Shown: positions 8,449 through 16,169 of the stretch, piece after piece
How the letters are laid out: each line of letters starts with the position of its first letter
Position numbering within the stretch: position 1 is the stretch's first letter
Assembly (NCBI GenBank): GCA_023664605.1
Contig: JAMPFF010000015.1
Coordinates: 1 to 62,927, forward strand
Direction of reading: 5' to 3'
DNA: 62,927 nt
Source of the DNA: Clostridium sp.
GTDB lineage: Bacteria; Bacillota; Clostridia; Lachnospirales; Lachnospiraceae
Notes under the pieces: generated by a model
Database searches by the model: none
Told to the model about the DNA's origin: nothing
Seen by the model: the letters and a program-made list of their open reading frames with translations, nothing else
Program-made: the position numbers and the translations under genes

Positions 8449-9273
8449 ATGAAAAGAAAACGACTTACTCAATTATTCCCGTGGCTTTTGCCACTACGGA
8501 AAAAACAGCGGATATTCTGCTTCTACATGAAAATGAAATTTGACCGCAATCATTATGCCACAAAGCAGTTTAATACGCTATTACCGTACCGCCTTTTTTC
8601 TTCAGACTGTCCTATGTATAACAGGGAAACAGGCTTTGACATGGTTTATCAAGACAATAAAGTATTTAACCTGAAATTGGCAGCTAAGACCTTGAACAAC
8701 CTCGTTATCCGCCCCGGGGAAACCTTTTCCTTTTGGGAAACGGTTAGATATGCAGATAAGAACACGCCATATAAAGACGGCCTGGTTGTATCAAATGGCA
8801 TCCTTCAAGCACTGCCAGGGGGAGGTTTATGTCAAATGAGCAATCTTCTATTTTGGCTTTTTCTGCATACGCCACTAACGATTATGGAACGTCACGGTCA
8901 TAGAATAAAAGATTTTCCGGGACCGCAAAGCGACGCGCCAATAGGCGTTGACGCTGCTGTTTCAGAGGGTTGGCTTGATTTGAAAGTAAAGAATAATACA
9001 ACGCATACTTTCCAAATTATCATTTCTTTTTCTGATGATAGTATCTGCGGCAGTATATTAACCGATATGGAACCGACGACAGCTTATCAAATAGTAAACG
9101 GACGAACTTTTTACTATCGGGATAATGACAACATTTTTGAAGAAGTTGATGTAATCCAAAATCTTGTATCTATTCACAACAATGAGCATATTTCTACAAA
9201 AATATTATATCGCAATCACTGCAAAATTGGGTATCAGCTTCCCGAAGGAACTATTGTAAACGAATTATGTTGA
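8449..9273 (+). CDS. vanW: VanW family protein
   Basis: A 274-residue protein with the VanW-family core: NLVIRPGETFSFWETV, then DGLVVSNGILQALPGGGLCQMSNLLFWL and ERHGHRIKDFPGP. The molecular role of VanW is not established. It occurs in vanB- and vanG-type clusters, where it is not needed for the D-Ala-D-Ser pathway itself. No signal peptide is obvious. AAGGAG stands 7 nt before the ATG; vanG follows after 38 nt. Confidence 0.88.
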   Translation: MKRKRLTQLFPWLLPLRKKQRIFCFYMKMKFDRNHYATKQFNTLLPYRLFSSDCPMYNRETGFDMVYQDNKVFNLKLAAKTLNNLVIRPGETFSFWETVRYADKNTPYKDGLVVSNGILQALPGGGLCQMSNLLFWLFLHTPLTIMERHGHRIKDFPGPQSDAPIGVDAAVSEGWLDLKVKNNTTHTFQIIISFSDDSICGSILTDMEPTTAYQIVNGRTFYYRDNDNIFEEVDVIQNLVSIHNNEHISTKILYRNHCKIGYQLPEGTIVNELC

Positions 9274-9311
9274 TGTGCGAAACAGGCACATAATCAGACA
9301 AGGAGAACAAT

Positions 9312-10364
9312 ATGAGTTATCAGAAAAAAATTGCTGTAGTATTTGGCGACTGCTCGCCGGAATACAGCGTTTCACTTCAATCTGCATATGCAGTTATCAA
9401 TCATATGGACAAGCAAAAGTATATTCCTGTCTTGATAGGTATCACGAGACAGGGCGACTGGCGCTTATTCAACGGTAATTATCAGGAAATCATATCCGAT
9501 ACATGGTATCATGCGGATTCTTGTATGCCTGTTGCTGTTTCTCCAAGCCGTTCTGACCACGCATTATTATGTTACACAGACGAGGGCATCAACAAAATCC
9601 CTATTGACGCCGCTTTTCCTGTTTTACATGGAAAGAATGGTGAGGACGGTACAGTACAGGGAATATTTGAACTTGCGGGTATTCCCGTTATAGGCTGTGG
9701 AGTTGTTTCCTCTGCTTTGTGCATGGATAAAGACAGGGCGCATAAACTTGTGCAAGCCGCCGGAATTGCTGTTCCAAAATCTTACGTTCTTACAAAAAGT
9801 ATGGACGCCCGGATAGCTTTATCATGGGCGGAAACAATCGGTTATCCCCTGTTTGTTAAACCTGTAAAAGCAGGCTCGTCTTTTGGCGTAACAAAGGTAT
9901 CAGACTGCAATGCGTTACCTATCGCCATAAAACAGGCTTTTCAATATGATGATAACGTGATTATTGAGGAAAATATAGAGGGATTTGAAGTTGGCTGCGC
10001 TGTTATGGGAACCGATATTTTGACGATTGGCGAAGTTGATGAAATTGAACTTGCAGACGGTTTTTTCGATTATACAGAAAAATACAGTCTCAAAACTTCT
10101 TCTATCCATGTTCCTGCAAGAATTAGCAAGGGTAAACGAAATCAAATTCGGCTGACGGCACAAAAAATTTACAGGGCGTTAGATTGTCGTTGTTTTGCGC
10201 GTGTTGATATGTTTTTATCTACCTCTGGGGAAATTGTGTTTAACGAAGTGAATACCATCCCGGGTTTTACCTTACATAGCCGTTTTCCCAATATGATGAA
10301 AGCGGAAGGGTTTTCATTTGAGCAGATAATAGAAAATGCGATTGAACAGGCGGTGAAAGCATGA
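9312..10364 (+). CDS. vanG: VanG-type D-alanine--D-serine ligase
   Basis: A 350-residue ATP-grasp ligase of the Ddl/Van family. Visible motifs are FPVLHGKNGEDGTVQG (substrate loop), GYPLFVKPVKAGSSFGV (nucleotide binding), FFDYTEKYSLK (omega loop, Tyr254 and Tyr258) and FNEVNTIPGFT (metal and phosphate binding). VanA/VanB-type D-lactate ligases have a His in place of the omega-loop Tyr, so the Tyr supports D-Ala or D-Ser use. The operon partners vanXY and vanT, a serine racemase, settle it as D-Ala-D-Ser, giving low-level glycopeptide resistance with weaker effect on teicoplanin in known cases. AAGGAG precedes the ATG; the stop overlaps the vanXY ATG. Confidence 0.93.
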   Translation: MSYQKKIAVVFGDCSPEYSVSLQSAYAVINHMDKQKYIPVLIGITRQGDWRLFNGNYQEIISDTWYHADSCMPVAVSPSRSDHALLCYTDEGINKIPIDAAFPVLHGKNGEDGTVQGIFELAGIPVIGCGVVSSALCMDKDRAHKLVQAAGIAVPKSYVLTKSMDARIALSWAETIGYPLFVKPVKAGSSFGVTKVSDCNALPIAIKQAFQYDDNVIIEENIEGFEVGCAVMGTDILTIGEVDEIELADGFFDYTEKYSLKTSSIHVPARISKGKRNQIRLTAQKIYRALDCRCFARVDMFLSTSGEIVFNEVNTIPGFTLHSRFPNMMKAEGFSFEQIIENAIEQAVKA

Positions 10365-11116
10365 TAAGCGTTACTCTGCCGCATCATCTGATATACACAG
10401 GCAATTTAATTTTAGTAAATGCTCGTTATCCATATCGGGAAAATATCATATCAAATACATTAATGCCAGTTAATTCTGATAGCGATGAGATTTTACTTGA
10501 CTGCCGTGCCGAAAAAGCCCTCAAAAGTCTTATAAATCACATGGGGAAGTGGGAACAGATTGTTCCCGTAAGCGGCTGGCGGTCTATGCACGAGCAATAT
10601 GAAATTTATAAAAACTCATTAAAAGATAACGGGAAAGAATTTACTGAAAAATTTGTCGCCCTCCCCGGTCACAGTGAACACCAAACAGGGCTGGCGATTG
10701 ACCTTGCCTTACGGCAGGAGCAAATTGATTTTATCTGCCCGGACTTCCCCTATACAGGAATATGTCAAGTGTTTCGGCAAAACGCGGCGTCTTATGGATT
10801 TATTGAACGTTATCCGAATGATAAGGAGCAGATTACAGGTATTGCACATGAGCCGTGGCATTTTCGTTATGTAGGCATACCCCATGCTGAAATTATAAAA
10901 AAGTATGATTTTGCATTGGAGGAATACATTTCCTTTTTGGCAAAATACCCCTGTCAAAAATCACCGTATGTTTACCAAGGAAAAGCGGGATATATAGAAA
11001 TTTCCTATTTGAAAGCGGAGGCAGAAAATACACTGCTTGACATTAATGGAGGCAGCGCATTTGCTGTTTCCGGCAACAACATAGACGGATTCATTATTAC
11101 TGAGTGGAGGACATAG
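10361..11116 (+). CDS. vanXY: VanXY-type D,D-dipeptidase/D,D-carboxypeptidase
   Basis: A 251-residue M15-family zinc peptidase. The family signature SxHxxGxAxD reads SEHQTGLAID (His107, Asp114), and EPWHFRYVG supplies the catalytic Glu164 and third ligand His167. Like the VanXY proteins, it lacks a membrane anchor and should act in the cytoplasm, cutting D-Ala-D-Ala dipeptide and removing terminal D-Ala from UDP-MurNAc-pentapeptide. The ATG overlaps the vanG stop codon (ATGA). No separate vanY is present, so this enzyme would cover both activities. Confidence 0.92.
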   Translation: MISVTLPHHLIYTGNLILVNARYPYRENIISNTLMPVNSDSDEILLDCRAEKALKSLINHMGKWEQIVPVSGWRSMHEQYEIYKNSLKDNGKEFTEKFVALPGHSEHQTGLAIDLALRQEQIDFICPDFPYTGICQVFRQNAASYGFIERYPNDKEQITGIAHEPWHFRYVGIPHAEIIKKYDFALEEYISFLAKYPCQKSPYVYQGKAGYIEISYLKAEAENTLLDINGGSAFAVSGNNIDGFIITEWRT

Positions 11117-11117
11117 G

Positions 11118-13301
11118 ATGGAGGACAATAAAAACCTTGGAGGTTTGGACTTATTCAAAGTAATTGCCGCTTTTCTGGTAGTTGCTATACATACCGCGCC
11201 GCTATCTATCGTCAATGATAAAATTGATTTTCTGTTTACAGGAATTTTGGCGAGAATAGCCGTTCCATTTTTTCTTATGACAACAGGCTTCTTTCTTTTG
11301 CCGCAGTATTTATTTAAAAAATTAAGAGATTATTGTCCGTTTTGGCAATTTATAAAAAAGACATTCCTTTTATATATTATCGCAATCATAATTTATCTTC
11401 CGGTCAATTTATATGCAAAGCAGTTACGAGAAATCAGCTTTTTTGATTTTCTCCGTATGCTTATATTTGACGGTACTTTTTATCACTTATGGTATCTCCC
11501 CGCCGCCATACTCGGAACAATATTACTTGTTTTTGCAAGCCGAAAGCTGTCATATGAAATAATATTTGCCGTTACTCTTGTTCTTTACTGTTTTGGTTTA
11601 CTTGGAGACAGCTACTATGGATTTATTTCAAACGGCAGTATACTCCATACGATTTATCAATCTATGTTTCAAGTATTTTCCTACACCAGAAATGGAATTT
11701 TCTATACTCCTGTTTTTCTTGTTATGGGAGCGGGTATAAAATATAAATACAAATTACATTATCCTGCGGGAATTACTTGCGGATTTATTATCTCTGTTTT
11801 ATTGATGATTTTTGAAGGACTGACTCTCAATCATTTAGGTGTACAGCGTCACGATAGTATGTATATTGCTTTACTGCCTGTCTCCTTTTTCCTGTTCCAA
11901 GCAATATTACAAGTCAAAGCCAAACCCGGAAAATCATTACGAACTATTTCGACTTGGATATACATTCTCCACCCTCTGTTTATTATTTTAATAAGAGGCG
12001 CGGCAAAAATGACCCATACCGAAGCATGGCTGATTGAAAATAGTTTGATACACTATTTAGCGGTCTGCTTGTTATCCATTATTTTTGCTGCGTTTCTACA
12101 GAAGATTTTGCTGTATATAAAGCCGCATATAAAGCATAATTTATTCCCGCGAGAACTTTGGCTTGTGGTACATAAGACAAATATCACGAAAGACAGGGCA
12201 TGGATTGAACTTGATATGAAAAACCTGCGTGAAAATGTTCACGCCTTGGAAAGCCTGTTACCACAGGATTGTAAACTTATGCCTGTCGTAAAAGCAGACG
12301 CATACGGTCACGGAGCCGTTTCCATTTCAAAAGAATTAAATCGGTTAGGAGTCAACTCCTTTTGTGTTGCTGCTATATCAGAGGGGATAACTTTACGCCA
12401 AAATGGTATTAAAGGCGATATTCTAATCTTAGGCTATACGCATCCTGATTGTTTTCCCCTGTTAAGAAAATACCGCCTGACTCAATCCGTAATTGATTTT
12501 TCATATGCCCGGCTTTTAAATTCTTATGGCAGGAAGATAAAGGTACACATAAAAATTGATACAGGTATGCGCCGATTAGGAGAACGGGCAGAAAGAATAA
12601 AAGAAATATGTCAAATTTTTCATTGTGAAAATCTTATCATAGAAGGAATTTATACCCACCTATGCGCTGATGAAACGAAAACAGAACCCAATAGAGCTTT
12701 TACTTTAAAACAAGCGCACAGTTTCTTTGATGTTATTTCAGAATTGAAAGCTCATGGCTATATCTGCAAAAAGATACATCTATTGGCAAGTTACGGTCTT
12801 ATAAATTACCCGGAATATGCGGGAAACTATGCAAGAGTGGGAATTGCCCTTTATGGTGTTTTGAGCAGCCGTACTGATATAAAGAACTGTCCGATAAGCT
12901 TATATCCCGTTCTTTCCGTAAAAGCGCGTATCGCACTTACAAAAGACTTATATGCAGGGGAAACGGCAGGATATGGATTGCAGTATACAGCGAAAAGCGA
13001 TAAGAAAATAGCCGTTTTATCAATCGGATATGCGGACGGCATTCCCCGTTCCCTTTCCTGCGAAAATGGAAAAGTTTTGATAAATGGAGCAAATGCGCCT
13101 GTTATTGGACAAATTTGTATGGACCAAATGCTGGTAGATATTACAGACATCCCAAATGTGAAAAGTGGTGATATTGCTGTCATCATCGGTAAATCCGGGC
13201 AAAAAGAAATTACGGCTTATGACCTTGCAGAAAAAAGTGGAACGATTACAAATGAAATATTATCCCGTTTAGGCGCTCGTTTAAGCAGAATACCATTGTA
13301 A
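11118..13301 (+). CDS. vanT: VanT-type membrane-bound serine racemase
   Basis: A 727-residue two-domain protein. Residues 1-~335 form a multi-pass acyltransferase-3-like membrane domain (FKVIAAFLVVAIHTAPLS at the start), thought to bring in or present L-serine. Residues ~355-727 are an alanine-racemase fold with the PLP lysine Lys392 in MPVVKADAYGHG, plus IDTGMRRLG and YAGNYARVGIALYG. It supplies D-serine to VanG. It starts 1 nt after the vanXY stop. Its last codons run into a relic of a blaI gene (13294-13340), so the natural C-terminus may have been slightly altered. Confidence 0.92.
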   Translation: MEDNKNLGGLDLFKVIAAFLVVAIHTAPLSIVNDKIDFLFTGILARIAVPFFLMTTGFFLLPQYLFKKLRDYCPFWQFIKKTFLLYIIAIIIYLPVNLYAKQLREISFFDFLRMLIFDGTFYHLWYLPAAILGTILLVFASRKLSYEIIFAVTLVLYCFGLLGDSYYGFISNGSILHTIYQSMFQVFSYTRNGIFYTPVFLVMGAGIKYKYKLHYPAGITCGFIISVLLMIFEGLTLNHLGVQRHDSMYIALLPVSFFLFQAILQVKAKPGKSLRTISTWIYILHPLFIILIRGAAKMTHTEAWLIENSLIHYLAVCLLSIIFAAFLQKILLYIKPHIKHNLFPRELWLVVHKTNITKDRAWIELDMKNLRENVHALESLLPQDCKLMPVVKADAYGHGAVSISKELNRLGVNSFCVAAISEGITLRQNGIKGDILILGYTHPDCFPLLRKYRLTQSVIDFSYARLLNSYGRKIKVHIKIDTGMRRLGERAERIKEICQIFHCENLIIEGIYTHLCADETKTEPNRAFTLKQAHSFFDVISELKAHGYICKKIHLLASYGLINYPEYAGNYARVGIALYGVLSSRTDIKNCPISLYPVLSVKARIALTKDLYAGETAGYGLQYTAKSDKKIAVLSIGYADGIPRSLSCENGKVLINGANAPVIGQICMDQMLVDITDIPNVKSGDIAVIIGKSGQKEITAYDLAEKSGTITNEILSRLGARLSRIPL

Positions 13302-13340
13302 TAATGATGTGCTTATCCCATCTGGTATCTTCCTATACGC
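13294..13340 (-). pseudogene. fragment of a second blaI-like gene at the end of vanT
   Basis: Read on the minus strand, this stretch encodes RWDKHIIITM, the same recognition-helix peptide as the intact BlaI (GWDKHIIITM). Most of the DNA differences are silent, and the frame stops just upstream. Similarity ends abruptly at 13294, inside the last vanT codons. It marks a recombination junction at the right end of the van cluster. Confidence 0.55.
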
Positions 13341-13383
13341 AGATATTCAACCAAAAAGGGGACTAAAAACTGTGAAGATTTAT

Positions 13384-13412
13384 TTGACATATTTTATGCC
13401 ATTTCATATAAT
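13384..13412 (+). promoter_or_regulatory. consensus promoter for the type III antitoxin RNA
   Basis: TTGACA (13384-13389), a 17-nt spacer and TATAAT (13407-13412) are both full consensus. Transcription would start near 13419, about 20 nt before the first 46-bp repeat. Confidence 0.85.
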
Positions 13413-13439
13413 ACTATCAGAGACGGAGCAATCCGCCAT

Positions 13440-13531
13440 CGAAAATATTGTTCGCACACCGTTTGCGACTAATAAATGTACGGCTCGAAAATATTGTTCG
13501 CTTACCGGAAGCGTCTAATAAATGTCCGGCA
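13440..13531 (+). ncRNA. type III toxin-antitoxin RNA antitoxin: two 46-bp tandem repeats
   Basis: Unit 1 is 13440-13485 and unit 2 is 13486-13531; a partial third unit begins at 13532. They share CGAAAATATTGTTCGC at the start and CTAATAAATGT near the end. Between these, each forms a small hairpin whose arms change together: TCGCA/TGCGA in unit 1, CGCTT/AAGCG in unit 2. A strong promoter lies before and a terminator plus toxin gene after, the layout of ToxIN/CptIN loci, in which the toxin cuts the transcript into repeat-length RNAs that then inhibit it. I recall that the CptI repeat of Eubacterium rectale is about 45 nt, close to 46. Confidence 0.78.
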
Positions 13532-13540
13532 TGAAAATTC

Positions 13541-13590
13541 AGCCTTATCGCCTGGGTGATACTATCGCTTATGTGATAAGGCTATTTTTA
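13541..13590 (+). terminator. terminator between antitoxin repeats and toxin gene
   Basis: AGCCTTATC (13541-13549) pairs with GATAAGGCT (13575-13583), followed by ATTTTTA. In type III systems such a terminator sets the excess of RNA antitoxin over toxin mRNA. It probably also ends van operon read-through. Confidence 0.8.
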
Positions 13591-13602
13591 CGGAGAAAAA
13601 TT

Positions 13603-13995
13603 ATGACTTATCAGAAAGGATATGTTTATCATATTAAAGATGAATATTTTATAAAAGCAAACGATCCCAACCTCATGCAAAATAAGGAAAACGGCAATTA
13701 CCGCCCAACTTTCTACTGTATGCGTGATGAAAAGACATCCTTGCTTTGGCTGGTTCCCCTTAGCAGCCGTGTTGAAAAATTTCAGATGATTTATGATAAA
13801 CAAATTGAAAAATATCTCGACCATATCCATACCCGCAACAATAATCCCGTCCCTGTTAAATACTCTATACAAACGGAAATAAGCACAAAGATGAAACGCA
13901 TTCTACAGCTTCATGCCCGTGGGAAAAAAATTGTTTTTCCCGATATCTCAAGGCTTGAAAATCTAATGTTAAAAGAAACCATGTCCGCCAACTAA
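13603..13995 (+). CDS. type III toxin, CptN/ToxN-like endoribonuclease (possibly internally deleted)
   Basis: A 130-residue protein starting at the ATG that has CGGAG 8 nt upstream; the frame is open further upstream but would run through the terminator. The N-terminal part, KGYVYHIKDEYF, NGNYRPTFYC and LLWLVPLSSRVEKF, has the feel of the CptN branch of type III toxins: a small beta-barrel RNase using the Ser-Ser-Arg region. The call rests as much on context, since promoter, tandem repeats and terminator lie directly upstream. As I remember the family, members are about 150-170 residues, with roughly 30 residues between the SSR motif and HIHT. Here IEKYLDHIHT follows closely, so an internal deletion may have weakened the toxin. 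No catalytic residue is proven by this reading. Confidence 0.68.
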   Translation: MTYQKGYVYHIKDEYFIKANDPNLMQNKENGNYRPTFYCMRDEKTSLLWLVPLSSRVEKFQMIYDKQIEKYLDHIHTRNNNPVPVKYSIQTEISTKMKRILQLHARGKKIVFPDISRLENLMLKETMSAN

Positions 13996-13997
13996 AC

Positions 13998-14732
13998 TCA
14001 CGGCGCGCCCGCGTTCCAAACCGCCACATCCACAATCCAGACCGGCTTTTCACCCTCTGCAGACTGCCTCATCATCGGAATCGTAATTTCGCTGCCGTCC
14101 GCGAAGTGGTAGCGCACCATGGATTGACCGGTCATATCGCTCTTTGCGCTGTCCTCTCCCTCTCCGCCTGTCAGGTTGAGGATATGCACGGCAGCCGTCA
14201 CCGGTTCTTCATATACGGTATTATCCACGGCGGATGTGCCATTTTCATTTTGATAAATAATGGCGTCGGCAAAACCGTTTTCTATATAGTCAACAAATTT
14301 ATACTCCTCCTGAATCCGATACGCTTTGTCAAATTCCTCTTTAGAAGAAATGCTGTCCATATATTCCAGATTCCCGTCCGCCAGCCGGTATTCTCCGCCG
14401 TCTCTGATATAGTATTTTTCCTCTTTCCAGACGGTAATATGCGGGTCGGACGTCCACGCGTAATACCATATATCCGCCTTTTCGTTCTCCCAATCAATCC
14501 TATAACGGTACGAGTCCGCTATCGCCGCGCCGTCTCTATTGCAGAAAGCTTCTGCATAATTTTCAATTAATGCCGCAATTTTCTCCTGTTCCTCTGTTGA
14601 CGGATAGGATGCTGTCTTTTTATCCGCAGAGTGAAGCATAAGCCCCACAGCTACAAGTATAGCCGCAACAGCCCCCACCGCCGCGACAATCACGGCAAAA
14701 GGTTTATTTTTTATCATCGTTTTTCTTTTCAT
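13998..14732 (-). CDS. signal-anchored extracellular protein of unknown function
   Basis: I do not recognise a named family. The chosen start (GGGAG 8 nt before the ATG) gives 244 residues: a short basic N-terminus, one hydrophobic segment (FAVIVAAVGAVAAILVAVGL), then an acidic outer domain beginning with EEQEKIAALIENYAEAFCNRDGAAI. That opening resembles the NTF2-like/SnoaL folds that begin with a helix and a count of residues, but this is only a guess. It sits downstream of and convergent to the type III toxin. A longer frame starting five codons upstream lacks a ribosome binding site. Confidence 0.55.
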   Translation of the reverse strand: MKRKTMIKNKPFAVIVAAVGAVAAILVAVGLMLHSADKKTASYPSTEEQEKIAALIENYAEAFCNRDGAAIADSYRYRIDWENEKADIWYYAWTSDPHITVWKEEKYYIRDGGEYRLADGNLEYMDSISSKEEFDKAYRIQEEYKFVDYIENGFADAIIYQNENGTSAVDNTVYEEPVTAAVHILNLTGGEGEDSAKSDMTGQSMVRYHFADGSEITIPMMRQSAEGEKPVWIVDVAVWNAGAP

Positions 14733-14775
14733 TAGGAAAACTCCCATTCATCTATAAGTGAGTTTTTGATTCTAT

Positions 14776-16017
14776 CTAAGAATAACAGATTTCCCCCTGA
14801 AACGCCACTTTTTTCTGCCCCTGCTTTATCACGCCGATTTCATAGCAGTCGTAATACTCTTTGACCTTATCCTCCACCGCTTTTTTATCCCCGGCGGAAA
14901 CCACGATAATCAGACCGACGCCGCAGTTAAAGGTGGAAAGCATCTCTTCCTGTCCGATGTTTCCCGTTTTTTGGATAAAGTCAAAAATAGGCAGCGGTTT
15001 TATCAGGCTTAAATCAATCTGCGCGCATAAACCATCCGGTATAATGCGGCACAGGTTTCCTTCGATTCCGCCGCCCGTAATATGCGCCATGCCATGCGCT
15101 TTGTCCGCTATCTTTTTTACCGCCTTATAATACGGCGTATGCACTTTCATAATCTGCTCGATAAAAGTTTGTCCCGCTACTTTTTCCAATTTTATCTGTG
15201 GTATTTTATCCATCAGCATTCTGACAAGGGAATAACCGTTCGTATGCAGTCCGTTAGAAGCGACCGCTAATACCGCGTCGCCCTCTTTTATCTTAGTGCC
15301 GTCTACTATTTTCTCTTTGGATATGATGCCCGCGATACTGGACGTGAGAATATAAACGCCTTTTTCCACGACCTGCGGCTGGATGGACGTCTCGCCGCCT
15401 ACAAGCGCGCACTCATTTTCCTTACACGCCTCGGAGATTCCCTTGACAAAAGATTTTATCGTTTCTTTTTCCGCGTTGCCGCAGACAACCGTATCCAATA
15501 CCGCCAGCGGCTTTGCGCCCATGACCGCGATATCGTTTACCAGATGGTTAATCATATCATGACAGATGGATTCGCAGTAACCGTATTCCATGGCAAGTTT
15601 CTGTTTGGAACCCGGCTCCTCCGCCTTTAATACCAGTACCGGCTCGGCTATTTCGGGAAAATCTATATTGTACAAGGACGCAAAAGCGCCGAACCCGTTT
15701 AATACGCGCTTATCCTCCGTCTGCAGATAGACTGACATTTCCTTTTTCATGGCGTCCGTATAGGAAATGTCAACGCCCGCTTTCCGGTATGAAAAGTTTT
15801 CGCCGCTTTTTTCCTGTCCGGCAAGAATTTCATCCACGCTGACGTGTAAAAGCGCTGCCAGCTCCACCAATGTCTCCACGTTAGGCAGCGTGCCGTTTTC
15901 CCATTTTGATACCGCCTGAAAAGATACCTGTAAACTCTCCGCCACTTCCGACTGCGTCATTCCGAGTTCTTTTCTCTTACCCACAATAAAATCCGCAATT
16001 TTCCTGTTATCCAGCAT
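14776..16017 (-). CDS. purM: XRE-type HTH domain fused to PurM-like AIR synthetase
   Basis: From the ATG with AAAGGAG 9 nt upstream this is a 413-residue protein; the frame is open 19 codons further but without a binding site. Residues 1-~62 are a Cro/CI-type helix-turn-helix (GMTQSEVAESLQVSFQAVSKWENG). Residues ~75-413 are an AIR synthetase (PurM) fold: YRKAGVDISY, DMINHLVNDIAVMGAKPL, LVGGETSIQP, ASNGLHTNGYSLVR, HITGGGIEGN and NCGVGL. PurM closes the imidazole ring of AIR in purine synthesis using ATP. No other purine genes are adjacent. The domain fusion suggests the enzyme, or its ligand state, may control transcription, but this is inference. Confidence 0.82.
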   Translation of the reverse strand: MLDNRKIADFIVGKRKELGMTQSEVAESLQVSFQAVSKWENGTLPNVETLVELAALLHVSVDEILAGQEKSGENFSYRKAGVDISYTDAMKKEMSVYLQTEDKRVLNGFGAFASLYNIDFPEIAEPVLVLKAEEPGSKQKLAMEYGYCESICHDMINHLVNDIAVMGAKPLAVLDTVVCGNAEKETIKSFVKGISEACKENECALVGGETSIQPQVVEKGVYILTSSIAGIISKEKIVDGTKIKEGDAVLAVASNGLHTNGYSLVRMLMDKIPQIKLEKVAGQTFIEQIMKVHTPYYKAVKKIADKAHGMAHITGGGIEGNLCRIIPDGLCAQIDLSLIKPLPIFDFIQKTGNIGQEEMLSTFNCGVGLIIVVSAGDKKAVEDKVKEYYDCYEIGVIKQGQKKVAFQGEICYS

Positions 16018-16169
16018 GATAAACTCCTTTCGCTTTATTACAGTTAGCGTACCATTTATCACATTCCGCCGCAATAACCGGATATTTGAAATTCATATAT
16101 AAACTCTACTCTGCGTTGAATTTTGTTCTAATCCCCATTCTGGAACATTTTCACGACGGGCGGCGAACC

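Noticed and set aside
13309-13518. 69-residue plus-strand open frame after vanT
   Set aside because: It lies across the promoter and repeats of the antitoxin RNA, has no ribosome binding site and reads as no known protein.
13440-13540. CRISPR-like array in the 46-bp repeats
   Set aside because: The repeats are directly adjacent with no spacers, there are only two, and no cas gene is present.
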